Positions 8,732 through 16,753 of a stretch of 64,000 nt of DNA are shown here, in pieces. The stretch covers positions 1 to 64,000 of the forward strand of contig NZ_RJVK01000004.1 in the NCBI RefSeq assembly GCF_003752135.1. The letters are read 5' to 3'. Every line of letters begins with the position of its first letter. Position 1 is the first letter of the stretch. This DNA comes from Caminibacter pacificus (GTDB taxonomy: Bacteria > Campylobacterota > Campylobacteria > Campylobacterales > Nautiliaceae). The notes below the pieces were generated by a model. The model was not told where the DNA came from and ran no database searches. It saw only the letters and a list, made by a program, of their open reading frames with translations. Both the position numbers and the translations under genes were made by a program.

Positions 8732-9415
8732 TTATTTTATTTCGCAAACAATCTCTTTTATTCCTTTTTTTTCTTGTATTTCCATAATTTCGATACCAGG
8801 GAATTCTATTTTTAGCACTTCTTCTATCGTTTTTGGTCTGTGAAGAGCGATGTGGCGAGTGAGTGTGCCTCTATATGCTTTTGCGAAATGACTGACTACT
8901 TTGCCGTTTTTTATGAATTTGAAGGTTACGGCGTTTTTGGGTTTATAGATTTTTTCGTAAAATTTGGCTCTTAGGTCTATGAAATCTTCGTTTAGGCTAT
9001 CGAGAATTTCAGTAACTTTTTCTTTGTAAAATTTGTATATGTCAAAGCCGGGTTTGCTTCCTTGTTTTAGTGTGTAATAAGGTATCAAATCCGTAGGCTT
9101 TAGTATCCCAAAAAGGTTTGAGAAGATTATAAGGTTTTCGTTTAGGTATTCTTTTGCTTCGTTTGGAAGAGTAGGGTAGTCTAAATATTCAAAAGCAACT
9201 CCCGTATATCTTAAAATCGCTTCTTTGGCGGGTCGTTCTTTTATAGGGGTTTTGATGTCTCCGAAGTTTTTTATATCATCCGTTTTTTGAATGAATTCGT
9301 CATATTTTTTTATTGCTTCTTCTCTTAGAGGGTTTAGTTCCTTAAAAGAAGAAATATTAAAACTTTTGTCGCCTCCAAGGCTTTTTCTTTCACTCGGCGC
9401 TAATAAAATCTTCAT
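8732..9415 (-). CDS. yaaA: YaaA/DUF328 peroxide-stress protein
   Basis: 227 residues, slightly shorter than E. coli YaaA (258). It shows the family start MKILLAPSERK, the middle YTGVAFEYLD, and the C-terminal DLRAKFYEKIY with SHFAKAYRGTLTRHI. In E. coli the protein binds DNA and lowers intracellular iron and Fenton damage during peroxide stress. AAAGGAG precedes the ATG at 9415, which lies inside the end of the agmatine deiminase gene (26-base overlap), so the two are probably one transcript. Confidence 0.85.
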   Translation of the reverse strand: MKILLAPSERKSLGGDKSFNISSFKELNPLREEAIKKYDEFIQKTDDIKNFGDIKTPIKERPAKEAILRYTGVAFEYLDYPTLPNEAKEYLNENLIIFSNLFGILKPTDLIPYYTLKQGSKPGFDIYKFYKEKVTEILDSLNEDFIDLRAKFYEKIYKPKNAVTFKFIKNGKVVSHFAKAYRGTLTRHIALHRPKTIEEVLKIEFPGIEIMEIQEKKGIKEIVCEIK

Positions 9416-10358
9416 TGAAATACTCCTTTGTTATGCAATGTATCGAACCGTGTTGTTTGATGAGGGTGTTTGCATTTATAGGTATGATTTCTCTATCTGG
9501 AAAGAGTGAATTAAAAAGGTCGTATACGTATTTGTCTTTTACGTCGTCATATACGGGCAGTAAAACGGCGTTATTTATGATTAAAAAGTTTGCGTATGTT
9601 GCTGGGAGGCGATGATTATTCCAATATTTAGGGCTTGGAAGTGGCAGAGGTATTATATTGAAAGAAGTTTTTTTCAGCTCTTCTTCCATTTTTGCGAGTT
9701 CTTTATAATGTATATCGCTTGAATCGGAGCACTTGCAATAGACGATAGTGTTTTCATCGACAAATCTTGCTAAGGTATCGATATGAGAATCGGTATCGTC
9801 TCCTTCTAAGAAGCCGTGATTTAGCCAGATTATTTCATCTACGAAAAGCTCGTTTTTTAAAAACTCTTCTATTTCATCTTTTGATAACGGATAGTTTCTG
9901 TTGGGCTCCAAAAGACACTGGGATGTTGTAAGGAGTGTTTTTCCGTTGGTGTCTATACTTCCGCCTTCAAGTACGAAATTGTAGCTTTTATGGATATTGA
10001 AAAGTTGTCTTGAGATGAGGTTGTCGTAATTTGCGGGGAATTTAAGTCCCCAGCCGTTGAATTTGAAATCTAAAAGTTTTATTTGAGTATCTTTTTTTAC
10101 GCTTATCGCTCCGAAGTCTCTTGCCCAAGTGTCGTTGTTTTTGACTTTACGGAAAATAAAATTTTTGTGTTTAAGGTGAGAGATTGTATTTTCGTCTTGG
10201 TAGCAGATGAGGACTTTTTGGTATTGAGCTATAGCATAAGCTATTTCTGTAAATGTTTTGATAGCTTCTTCCAAACAGCAAGACCAATCTGTTTCTTTGT
10301 GAGGAAATACGAGTTGAACGAAACTTTGTTTTTCCCACTCGGGAATTAGATAATTCAT
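9390..10358 (-). CDS. aguA: Agmatine deiminase / peptidyl-arginine-deiminase family
   Basis: About 322 residues. The guanidine-modifying fold is shown by NDTWARDFGAIS (substrate Asp), LEGGSIDTNG, the catalytic HIDTLARF and the C-terminal GSIHCIT, which holds the nucleophilic Cys. The enzyme converts agmatine to N-carbamoylputrescine and ammonia on the route to putrescine. I chose the ATG at 10358, with AAAGGAG nine bases upstream, over an ATG 48 bases further out that lacks a ribosome site. The next enzyme of the pathway (aguB) is not nearby. A perfect FNR-type box lies in the divergent promoter region. Confidence 0.87.
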   Translation of the reverse strand: MNYLIPEWEKQSFVQLVFPHKETDWSCCLEEAIKTFTEIAYAIAQYQKVLICYQDENTISHLKHKNFIFRKVKNNDTWARDFGAISVKKDTQIKLLDFKFNGWGLKFPANYDNLISRQLFNIHKSYNFVLEGGSIDTNGKTLLTTSQCLLEPNRNYPLSKDEIEEFLKNELFVDEIIWLNHGFLEGDDTDSHIDTLARFVDENTIVYCKCSDSSDIHYKELAKMEEELKKTSFNIIPLPLPSPKYWNNHRLPATYANFLIINNAVLLPVYDDVKDKYVYDLFNSLFPDREIIPINANTLIKQHGSIHCITKEYFNEDFISAE

Positions 10359-10370
10359 TTTACTCCTTTG

Positions 10371-10412
10371 TTGATTGAAATCAATGGTTATTTTCTTTTT
10401 TGTCAATATAAT
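10371..10412 (+). promoter_or_regulatory. Promoter with perfect FNR/CRP-type box
   Basis: TTGATTGAAATCAA (10371-10384) matches the FNR consensus TTGAT-N4-ATCAA exactly. TATAAT lies at 10407-10412. Taking transcription to start about 7 bases after the -10 box, the FNR-type site is centred near -41, the usual class II activator position for the rhodanese gene. The box is also 13 bases upstream of the aguA start codon on the other strand, so it could influence aguA as well. Confidence 0.6.
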
Positions 10413-10430
10413 ACAAAAAAAGGAGAAAAA

Positions 10431-10904
10431 ATGAAAAAGCTTTTATTAACGGGACTTTTAACCGCAGGATTTTTGTTTGCTTATAATCCGCTTGATGGTG
10501 TAAAAGCACAAAAACAAGCGGCGCTTAAAATCGTGGGAGATAGTTTTATAAACATAAAACAGCTCAAAAATTGGATAAAAAACAATAAAAATTTCCAAAT
10601 CGTAGATGTTAGAGAACCTATGGAGTGGAATGCCGGCCAAATCGATTATCTTGAGACGATAAATTTGCCAAGAGGCGTATTATACGGAGGAGTTAAATCG
10701 GGAGCGTTAAAGCCTAATAAAACGTATGTAATCGTATGTAGAACGGGACATAGGGCGCTTTTGGCTGCGGCAACTCTTAAGAAATGGTATAACTTTAAGC
10801 ATGTTTATGTATTAAAAGGCGGTATTAAAGCCTGGATTCAAAGCGGAGGGGTTGTGGTAAATTCGCTTCATTTAGGGCCTGTTAAAATTCAGCTCGTTAA
10901 ATAA
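10431..10904 (+). CDS. Exported rhodanese-like sulfurtransferase (larger)
   Basis: 157 residues. A signal peptide (about 1-17, MKKLLLTGLLTAGFLFA) leads a single rhodanese domain. VDVREPMEWNAGQID is the substrate-side loop, and VCRTGHRA holds the catalytic Cys (residue 103) in the six-residue active loop. Rhodaneses carry persulfide sulfur; a periplasmic form would suit a sulfur- or polysulfide-respiring cell. AAAAAGGAG precedes the ATG at 10431; the longer frame from 10368 would bury the promoter and is rejected. A second exported rhodanese lies at 31706. Confidence 0.83.
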   Translation: MKKLLLTGLLTAGFLFAYNPLDGVKAQKQAALKIVGDSFINIKQLKNWIKNNKNFQIVDVREPMEWNAGQIDYLETINLPRGVLYGGVKSGALKPNKTYVIVCRTGHRALLAAATLKKWYNFKHVYVLKGGIKAWIQSGGVVVNSLHLGPVKIQLVK

Positions 10905-10987
10905 AACGGGCTTCCCTTTTTATAGCATTTAGAGTCTGTCACTGGTTATAAGAAGTTTAATAATAAATGATTGAAGAAAAAGAGAGA

Positions 10988-12265
10988 TTAGATATCTCTC
11001 GGATCGGCGATTTTTCCGGCGATTGCACTTGCCGCGGCAACTGCCGAGTTGCTAAGGTATACTTCTGAGTTTCTGCTTCCCATTCTACCTCTGAAGTTTC
11101 TATTCGTAGTGGCTACACATCTTTCACCATCACCCAAAATACCCATATATCCTCCAAGACATGCACCGCAAGTAGGATTTGCTACAACTGCACCTGCATC
11201 GATAAGAGTATCGATAATACCTTCGTGCTCCGCTTGTTTGTAGATTCTTTGAGTTGCCGGTGTTACTATTAGTCTTACTTTTTTATGTACTCTTTTTCCT
11301 TTTAGAATTTCCGCTGCGATTCTAAGGTCGCTAAGAGTTCCGTTCGTACAGCTTCCGATATATACTTGGTGGATTTCGATATCGTCTTTTACGGCTTGGC
11401 TGATAGGTTTTCCGTTACTTGGCAAATATGGATATGCTACTAAAGGTTCGAGTTCGCTAACGTTTATTTCGATAGTTTGGGCGTATTTTGCATCAGGGTC
11501 CGAATAGTGAATTTTAGGCTCTGCGCGTAAAGGATTGTATTTTTTAACTTCGTTTAGGAATTCTTCGGTGATTTTGTCATATGCGATAATTCCGTTTTTA
11601 GCTCCGGCTTCTATAGCCATATTACAAAGGCTCATTCTATCGTCCATAGGAAGATTTTCGATTACTTCTCCCGTGAATTCAAGGGCTTTGTAAAGCGCTC
11701 CGTCAACTCCTATTCTTCTGATTAATTCAAGAATCAAATCTTTTCCGTAAACGTGCTCTCCTCTTTCGCCTTTGAAAATTACTTTGATACTTTCAGGAAC
11801 TTTAAACCAGCTTTTACCCGTAATCATACAAAACGCGATATCAGTACTTCCCATACCTGTAGAAAACGCTCCTAAAGCTCCGTGAGTACATGTATGGCTG
11901 TCCGCTCCGATAATAACGTCTCCGGGGATTACAAGTCCTTTTTCAGGTAAAAGTCTATGCTCGATTCCCATATCTTTTTCGTCAAAAAAGTTTTTAAGGT
12001 CGTGTTTGTATGCGAAGTCTCTGTTTATTTTTGCTTGGTTTGCGCTTGCTATGTCTTTTGGCGGGATGAAGTGGTCTAATACAATTGCGAAATTATCAGG
12101 TTTTGCAAGTTTTTTTGCGCCGCTCTCTTCAAAAGCTCTGATTGAAATAGGAGTGGTAATATCGTTTCCGATAGTCATATCCACATCACACATAATAATT
12201 TCGCCCGGCTTTACTTCACGCCCTATATGTTCGGCAAAAATCTTTTCCGTAATAGTCATAGGCAT
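10988..12265 (-). CDS. leuC: 3-isopropylmalate dehydratase large subunit
   Basis: 425 residues, the length of the archaeal/thermophile-type LeuC (about 420) rather than the 466-residue enterobacterial form. The three cysteines that hold the 4Fe-4S cluster are in IGSCTNG and NPTCGACLGG; IGADSHTCTHGALGAF is another aconitase-family signature. With LeuD it isomerises 2- to 3-isopropylmalate in leucine synthesis. No leuD, leuA or leuB is next to it. A -10 box lies on the minus strand at 12286-12291, about 20 bases before the ATG. Confidence 0.92.
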   Translation of the reverse strand: MPMTITEKIFAEHIGREVKPGEIIMCDVDMTIGNDITTPISIRAFEESGAKKLAKPDNFAIVLDHFIPPKDIASANQAKINRDFAYKHDLKNFFDEKDMGIEHRLLPEKGLVIPGDVIIGADSHTCTHGALGAFSTGMGSTDIAFCMITGKSWFKVPESIKVIFKGERGEHVYGKDLILELIRRIGVDGALYKALEFTGEVIENLPMDDRMSLCNMAIEAGAKNGIIAYDKITEEFLNEVKKYNPLRAEPKIHYSDPDAKYAQTIEINVSELEPLVAYPYLPSNGKPISQAVKDDIEIHQVYIGSCTNGTLSDLRIAAEILKGKRVHKKVRLIVTPATQRIYKQAEHEGIIDTLIDAGAVVANPTCGACLGGYMGILGDGERCVATTNRNFRGRMGSRNSEVYLSNSAVAAASAIAGKIADPRDI

Positions 12266-12285
12266 AGTAATCCTTTTTTATTGGA

Positions 12286-12291
12286 ATTATA
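12286..12291 (-). promoter_or_regulatory. -10 box for leuC
   Basis: TATAAT on the minus strand, about 20 bases upstream of the leuC start, with AAAAAAGGA as the ribosome site. A plus-strand TATAAT at 12302-12307 lies back to back with it and may serve the DUF2905 gene, about 145 bases further on. Confidence 0.5.
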
Positions 12292-12451
12292 GCTAATTTG
12301 ATATAATTAATGAAAATATGGCGAAATCGTGAAATAGTGAGTTTGTGATATTGAAAAAAGATGAGAAATTGGTGAAATCGTGAAATTGAAAAGAGGGGAA
12401 ATAGCAAGCACAAAAGTCGAAGAATTTGAAATATTTAAAAAAGGGAGGTAA

Positions 12452-12661
12452 ATGGCGAAAATTTTTATATTTATAGGTGTGATTTTTATAATTATCGGGT
12501 TACTTCTTTATTTTTTCAAAGATTTTCCTCTGTTTCATTTGCCCGGAGATATCGTTATTAAAAAAGAGAATTTCGTATTTTATTTTCCTATTACGTCATC
12601 AATTTTAATAAGTGTCGTTTTGAGCGCGATATTTTATATCATTTCAAAGATTATGCAATGA
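12452..12661 (+). CDS. DUF2905 small membrane protein
   Basis: 69 residues with two hydrophobic helices separated by LPGDIVIKKENFVFYFP, the conserved core of the DUF2905 family. Its function is unknown. AAGGGAGG lies just before the ATG. The gene overlaps the next one (thpR) by four bases as ATGA, so they are co-translated. About 190 bases of non-coding leader separate it from leuC. Confidence 0.8.
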   Translation: MAKIFIFIGVIFIIIGLLLYFFKDFPLFHLPGDIVIKKENFVFYFPITSSILISVVLSAIFYIISKIMQ

Positions 12662-13125
12662 GACTTTTTATAGCGACACCCGTTACTTTGCCGATATACG
12701 GGGCTATTAAACAATCTCTTTCGAAATACGTAGAGGGCAAGTGGGTTGAGGGGTGGAATTTGCATCTAACTCATAAATTTATAGGAGAAGACGAACCTGA
12801 AAAGTACCTAAAGAATCTGGATATTAAAAAAGATAGCTTTAAAATAAACGGCATCGGGACGTTTGGGGATAGGATTTTGTATCTTAAAGCCGATATCGAC
12901 GACGATATAAACAGACAGATAAACGAAAAATTTTCGTTAAAAAACGATAAGCCTTTTAAACCTCATATCACTCTTTGTAGAATCAAAAACATAAAAGACG
13001 AAAAGTTTTGGGATGAGCTGAAAAAATGGGAAAATATCAAGCTCGAAGTGCCTCTTGAAGTCTATCTTTACAAATCGACTCTGACGAAAAAAGGTCCTAT
13101 TTATGAAAAAATCCACAAATATTAA
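12658..13125 (+). CDS. thpR: RNA 2',3'-cyclic phosphodiesterase (2'-5' RNA ligase family)
   Basis: 155 residues with the two catalytic HxT motifs of the 2H phosphoesterase superfamily: HLTHKFIG near residue 40 and PHITLCRI near 102. The enzymes open 2',3'-cyclic phosphate RNA ends to 2'-phosphates and in vitro can run in reverse as a 2'-5' ligase. The length is slightly below the E. coli enzyme (176). Its 3' end overlaps the FlhB-like gene by 23 bases. Confidence 0.85.
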   Translation: MRLFIATPVTLPIYGAIKQSLSKYVEGKWVEGWNLHLTHKFIGEDEPEKYLKNLDIKKDSFKINGIGTFGDRILYLKADIDDDINRQINEKFSLKNDKPFKPHITLCRIKNIKDEKFWDELKKWENIKLEVPLEVYLYKSTLTKKGPIYEKIHKY

Positions 13126-13384
13126 AGCAGTAGCGTTAAAATATAAGGCCTATGAAGACAATGCCCCTAAAGTCGTTGCAAAAGGAAAAGGGGTTTTGGC
13201 TCAAAAAATTATTCAAAAAGCAAAAGAGTACGACGTTCCTCTTTTTCAAAACGAAGCTCTTGCGGATATGCTTTTGAGTGTTGAGGTGGGTGAAGAGATT
13301 CCTCCGAAAATGTACGAAGCGGTGGTCGAGGTGTTTGTGTGGCTATATAATTTGGAAGAAAAAGCTCAGCTTAGTAAAGGTTAG
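13103..13384 (+). CDS. FlhB C-terminal-domain homologue (type III export switch fragment family)
   Basis: 93 residues matching only the cytoplasmic C-terminal part of FlhB: AVALKYKAYEDNAPKVVAKGKG through LLSVEVGEEIPPKMYEAVVEVFVWLY. The membrane half is absent, and so is the NPTH self-cleavage site that lies immediately before this segment in full FlhB. Such stand-alone FlhB-tail proteins (FhlB/YlqH type) occur beside full FlhB in many flagellated bacteria, and in Campylobacterota one can substitute for the cleaved tail. It is therefore a genuine family rather than a truncation. It is translated from within the end of thpR. Confidence 0.82.
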   Translation: MKKSTNIKAVALKYKAYEDNAPKVVAKGKGVLAQKIIQKAKEYDVPLFQNEALADMLLSVEVGEEIPPKMYEAVVEVFVWLYNLEEKAQLSKG

Positions 13385-13412
13385 TTTAGTTTACAAGACT
13401 AAAGTTTTGTGA

Positions 13413-13418
13413 TATAAT
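13413..13418 (+). promoter_or_regulatory. -10 box of AMMECR1 gene
   Basis: TATAAT (13413-13418) follows TTTACAAGACTAAAG and precedes the strong ribosome site AAGGAGGGG and the ATG at 13445. Confidence 0.5.
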
Positions 13419-13444
13419 AAATAAAAGCTGTTAAGGAGGGGAAA

Positions 13445-14014
13445 ATGGAAAAATACGAAATATTGCCTAAACTTGCAAGGCTTTCTATTGCGGAGGAATT
13501 TGAGGGGAAAAAACTTATAGATAAAAACGAATGGCTTGAAAAGTATCCTTGGTTGGCGGAAGAGAGAGCGACTTTTGTCACTTTAAAAATGAAAGATAAA
13601 CCCAGAGGAAGCAATCTTAGAGGATGTATAGGTTCTATTTTGCCGTATCGTCCTTTGATTGACGATGTTATTGCAAACGCAAAGGCTGCGGCGTTTGAAG
13701 ATCCGAGATTTCCACCTTTAACTCCTGAAGAATTTGATAGAGTGAAAATAGAAGTTAGCGTGCTTACGATTCCTGAAAAAGTGGAATACGAAGATATCGC
13801 CGATTTAAGAAGCAAAATCAGACCGGGGGTTGATGGTGTGATACTTCAGCTTGCAAATCATCAAGCAACGTTTTTACCGGCAGTCTGGGAAGAATTGCCG
13901 GTATTTGACCTGTTTTTCGCACATCTTTGCGTAAAAGCCGGGCTTCCGGGAGATTGTTTGAGATATCATCCGACAATTTACAGATATCAGGCTATAGAAG
14001 TAGAAGAGGAGTAG
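13445..14014 (+). CDS. AMMECR1-domain protein (AmmeMemoRadiSam system protein A)
   Basis: 189 residues covering the whole AMMECR1 domain: LRGCIGSILPYRPL is the family signature, followed by FEDPRFPPLTPEEF, RPGVDGVILQ and TFLPAVWEE. The biochemical role is unknown. In many prokaryotes it is encoded with a MEMO1-like protein and a radical SAM protein, but neither is adjacent here. It has its own promoter and converges with the lipoprotein gene directly after its stop. Confidence 0.85.
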   Translation: MEKYEILPKLARLSIAEEFEGKKLIDKNEWLEKYPWLAEERATFVTLKMKDKPRGSNLRGCIGSILPYRPLIDDVIANAKAAAFEDPRFPPLTPEEFDRVKIEVSVLTIPEKVEYEDIADLRSKIRPGVDGVILQLANHQATFLPAVWEELPVFDLFFAHLCVKAGLPGDCLRYHPTIYRYQAIEVEEE

Positions 14015-15268
14015 TTATTTAATTTCGGCTTTGAATTTCAAATCTCCGTATAAAGCCGTATCCTCTTCGTCTTTTGCCGAAGTTTCTATCAATCCCAAAT
14101 GGTATTCGTTTTTGTTAAAGAACTGCCAGCCGTTTATATCGTGCTGAGGGTCGTCTATTAACGCCATAGGAATATAGGCGATAAGACCTTTTTTATAAAG
14201 AGTGTAGCGATTTTGATACATTTGGTTGTAGAAATTGTAGATTTTGTTATCCCAGCCGTCTTTGTTGAATTCTCCGTCGTCAATTTGTCCGTTTGAATTT
14301 TTGTCATCCCATGTACCGCTTGCAATTGCTACGTAAGCCAAAAGTACCGGTTTTTTGTAGGTGTCGTGTAAAAAGGCGCTCAGGTTTTCTACTCTTTTTG
14401 CTAAATAATCAATACCGATTTGAGAATCAGTATAGTGTATAAGATTCGGGTCGTCTTGGGTGCCGGGATTGTCCGGGTCTCTTGAAAATTGAGATACCAT
14501 TTCTTGAAACGATATGAAATCTATTTTATCAAGAAGATATTTATAAACCGAGTAGCTTTTTATCCATTCGGATTTGTCTCCAAGAGCGCAGTTTGCATAT
14601 CCGCACTCCGGATACGTTTCGTTTGCGTTTCTTTTGCCCGTGTCCATCATACAAAGAGAAAATTTTGCGTCTTTTATTTTTGATTTGATGATATCTATCG
14701 CGTTTGAGAAGATACCTGCCATTGTTTTTGAGTTGTTTTCGTCGTTTACGATAAAATTTTTATTAAATTCGGGCTCGATTATTATAATTTTTTCGCCTTT
14801 TAATTTTGAGATGTAATTTGCAAACGTATCGGCGGCTTGGTAGTAGTCGTCTATTTCGTCTTGGGTTGGCATTTGGGTTAGTGAATCTCCAAAATAGTAA
14901 AAAATAAATACCGGAATCTTGCCTTCGTCCATTGCTTTTTGGATATCGCTCCATTCATACCAATCGCTCGGAGCTCCGTTATCAAACCACTCTTTTACAA
15001 ACCACATGGAGAAATATTTTTTTGAAGAGGCGAATTCGATAGCTTTTTTGAATCCTTCATAGGAAAATTTCGCCGTTTCGTTGTATTCATTCGGTGAAGT
15101 CGTTTTAAAAAGAAATTTTGCTCCGTCAAACCATTTTATTTTGCCGTTTTGCAGATAAAACGGATATCCGTTTCGTATCGGAGTGCCTAATTCGGCGCTA
15201 TCGGAGTCATTTGTGCCGTTTTGACATCCCAAAAACAATAGTGCGATTATTAAAAACAAAATTCTCAT
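14015..15268 (-). CDS. Lipoprotein, possible glycoside-hydrolase-like TIM barrel
   Basis: 417 residues. The N-terminus MRILFLIIALLFLGC is a type II signal peptide with a clear lipobox (Cys15). The body is aromatic-rich, with alternating strand-like and helix-like blocks: WFVKEWFDNG, IPVFIFYYFGDS, IIIIEPEFNKN, DFISFQEMVSQFS, PVLLAYVAIASG. The Glu residues at strand ends (EPEF, FQEM) are placed as in retaining TIM-barrel glycoside hydrolases. A DDKNSNGQIDDGEF segment looks like a calcium-binding EF-hand or dockerin-like loop. I do not recognise a named family; surface polysaccharide processing is a guess. It has no clear operon partner. Confidence 0.6.
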   Translation of the reverse strand: MRILFLIIALLFLGCQNGTNDSDSAELGTPIRNGYPFYLQNGKIKWFDGAKFLFKTTSPNEYNETAKFSYEGFKKAIEFASSKKYFSMWFVKEWFDNGAPSDWYEWSDIQKAMDEGKIPVFIFYYFGDSLTQMPTQDEIDDYYQAADTFANYISKLKGEKIIIIEPEFNKNFIVNDENNSKTMAGIFSNAIDIIKSKIKDAKFSLCMMDTGKRNANETYPECGYANCALGDKSEWIKSYSVYKYLLDKIDFISFQEMVSQFSRDPDNPGTQDDPNLIHYTDSQIGIDYLAKRVENLSAFLHDTYKKPVLLAYVAIASGTWDDKNSNGQIDDGEFNKDGWDNKIYNFYNQMYQNRYTLYKKGLIAYIPMALIDDPQHDINGWQFFNKNEYHLGLIETSAKDEEDTALYGDLKFKAEIK

Positions 15269-15310
15269 AAAATTCCTTTTTTTGTCGATTTAAAAATAAA
15301 AGGCTATAAA

Positions 15311-15805
15311 ATGCTTATCGACACTTCTTCGATTAATTCAACCTCGTTTTCGTTTCATTTTACCACAAGTAGCGGAGATAGGATAGATTTGGAAATGAGT
15401 GACAGCTTAAAAGCTACGAGTAGTTACAAAAAAAGTTCGGATACTACGGTAAAAGAGATTAGTTTGGAACATGCTTTTGAATATAAATTTCATTATAAAG
15501 GGAACGGATTAAGCGAGCAAGATAAAAAAGAGATAAAAGAAGCATTTAAGAAGATAAAACCTATGTTGGAGAAATTCTTAAAACAAAAAGATACTAATGA
15601 AAAAACGATGACGAATTTTTCGCAGATGTTGAAATCATCACTTCCTTTGCCAAAAAACGATAATCACCTAAATGCAATTAAAAACGAGGGTGTAAAAACT
15701 TTTGATGATGTTTTAAATGAAATAAAAGCTTCTTTTGATGAGCTAAAAAAAGCAAAAGAGCTTTTTGATAAGTTGTTTTCTAAAAATTTTGAGTTTTATG
15801 TTTGA
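15311..15805 (+). CDS. Hypothetical protein, helical C-terminus
   Basis: 164 residues, not recognised. The N-terminal 60 residues are Ser/Thr-rich with alternating polar and hydrophobic positions (TSFSFHFTTSSGDRIDLEM). They are followed by FEYKFHYKGNGLSEQDKKEI and a long charged helical segment. There is no signal peptide or membrane helix. The composition recalls cytoplasmic or flagellum-associated coiled-coil proteins, but no motif supports a function. Its 3' end overlaps the convergent membrane protein gene by 26 bases. Confidence 0.55.
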   Translation: MLIDTSSINSTSFSFHFTTSSGDRIDLEMSDSLKATSSYKKSSDTTVKEISLEHAFEYKFHYKGNGLSEQDKKEIKEAFKKIKPMLEKFLKQKDTNEKTMTNFSQMLKSSLPLPKNDNHLNAIKNEGVKTFDDVLNEIKASFDELKKAKELFDKLFSKNFEFYV

Positions 15806-16640
15806 ACGGATAAAATTTAACGACCAAATAAGAAAAGATAACGGCTAAAATCACCCTGATAGAAACCAAAAGCCAAAAGTTAGCTCCGAAAAGTACGAAT
15901 AAAAGAGGGTCTTCTATTAGAGAGTGGGCTATCATAAGAAACGTACCCACAAAAAGCAGCTCTTTTTTACTAAGACGATTTTTTTCAGCTATCAAAATCC
16001 CCGCTCCGTAAGTAATTCCCAAAATTATGCCCGTAATTATCGAAAAGGGAGCGCTTAGGTTTTTGTTTTTGAATAGTTTTTCTTTGATAAAATGCATAAC
16101 GATGATGATTATTGTTATTAAAATGATGATTTTTACAGCCAAAACGGAGGCGTTATATAAAGAATTTCCAAGCATATCCCAAAAAGAGTCGTAATGAGGT
16201 AGCGATATCTCTTTTTGGAGTGTTTTACCTTCTATATGAATAGGAAGCGCTCTAAAAACAATAACGGCAACTATTCCTACACCTATTCGAAGAAGTGTGG
16301 AGTACCAATGAGGCATACCGAGTTTTTTCATGATAGAATTTTCAACGGGCAGTGCGTGAGCGATACCCAAAAAAAGCCCTAAAATTGTCCATTCGTAAGG
16401 CGTTAGCCCAAGAGGAGCGGCAAATGCTATTGCGGCGTAGAGATTAAAAAGCACTCCGGCGGCAATTGAAAGAGAAACCTCGGGACTTAATCCCATAATG
16501 GAAGTAATAGGTTCGAAAATAAAAGATATTTTTTGCAAAATTCCGAAATAGATTAAAATATCCGCTAAAAGATAAAAAGGAATTACAAGTTTTATGATTA
16601 AAAGAGCAGTTTTCAATGATTGGTTTATTAGTTGTTTCAC
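15780..16640 (-). CDS. Nucleoside-recognition (Gate) domain membrane protein
   Basis: 286 residues with about eight hydrophobic segments in two similar halves. PITSIMGLSPEVSLSIAAG and IAHALPVENSIMKKLG in the first half and GIILGITYGAGILIAEKNR with MIAHSLIEDPLLFVLFG in the second fit the Gate (nucleoside recognition) fold of SpmA/YjiH/FeoB-type proteins. The paired HALPVE and HSLIED motifs are typical. The substrate is unknown. It is a single leftward gene, converging with the hypothetical gene at 15311. Confidence 0.72.
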   Translation of the reverse strand: MKQLINQSLKTALLIIKLVIPFYLLADILIYFGILQKISFIFEPITSIMGLSPEVSLSIAAGVLFNLYAAIAFAAPLGLTPYEWTILGLFLGIAHALPVENSIMKKLGMPHWYSTLLRIGVGIVAVIVFRALPIHIEGKTLQKEISLPHYDSFWDMLGNSLYNASVLAVKIIILITIIIIVMHFIKEKLFKNKNLSAPFSIITGIILGITYGAGILIAEKNRLSKKELLFVGTFLMIAHSLIEDPLLFVLFGANFWLLVSIRVILAVIFSYLVVKFYPFKHKTQNF

Positions 16641-16753
16641 TCTTACTCGCTTTTTAAAGGCATTGTAACAAATTGTAATTATTATTTAATATTCCCTTAT
16701 TCGATTGTTTATAAAACGGCGATATCGGAGTTTTTTCGTAACATTTTGTTACA

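Noticed and set aside
12323-12386. Repeated 13-mer GAAATCGTGAAAT in the leuC/DUF2905 gap
   Set aside because: There are only two copies in a purine-rich leader, with no palindrome or fixed structure. Chance or slippage is enough to explain it.
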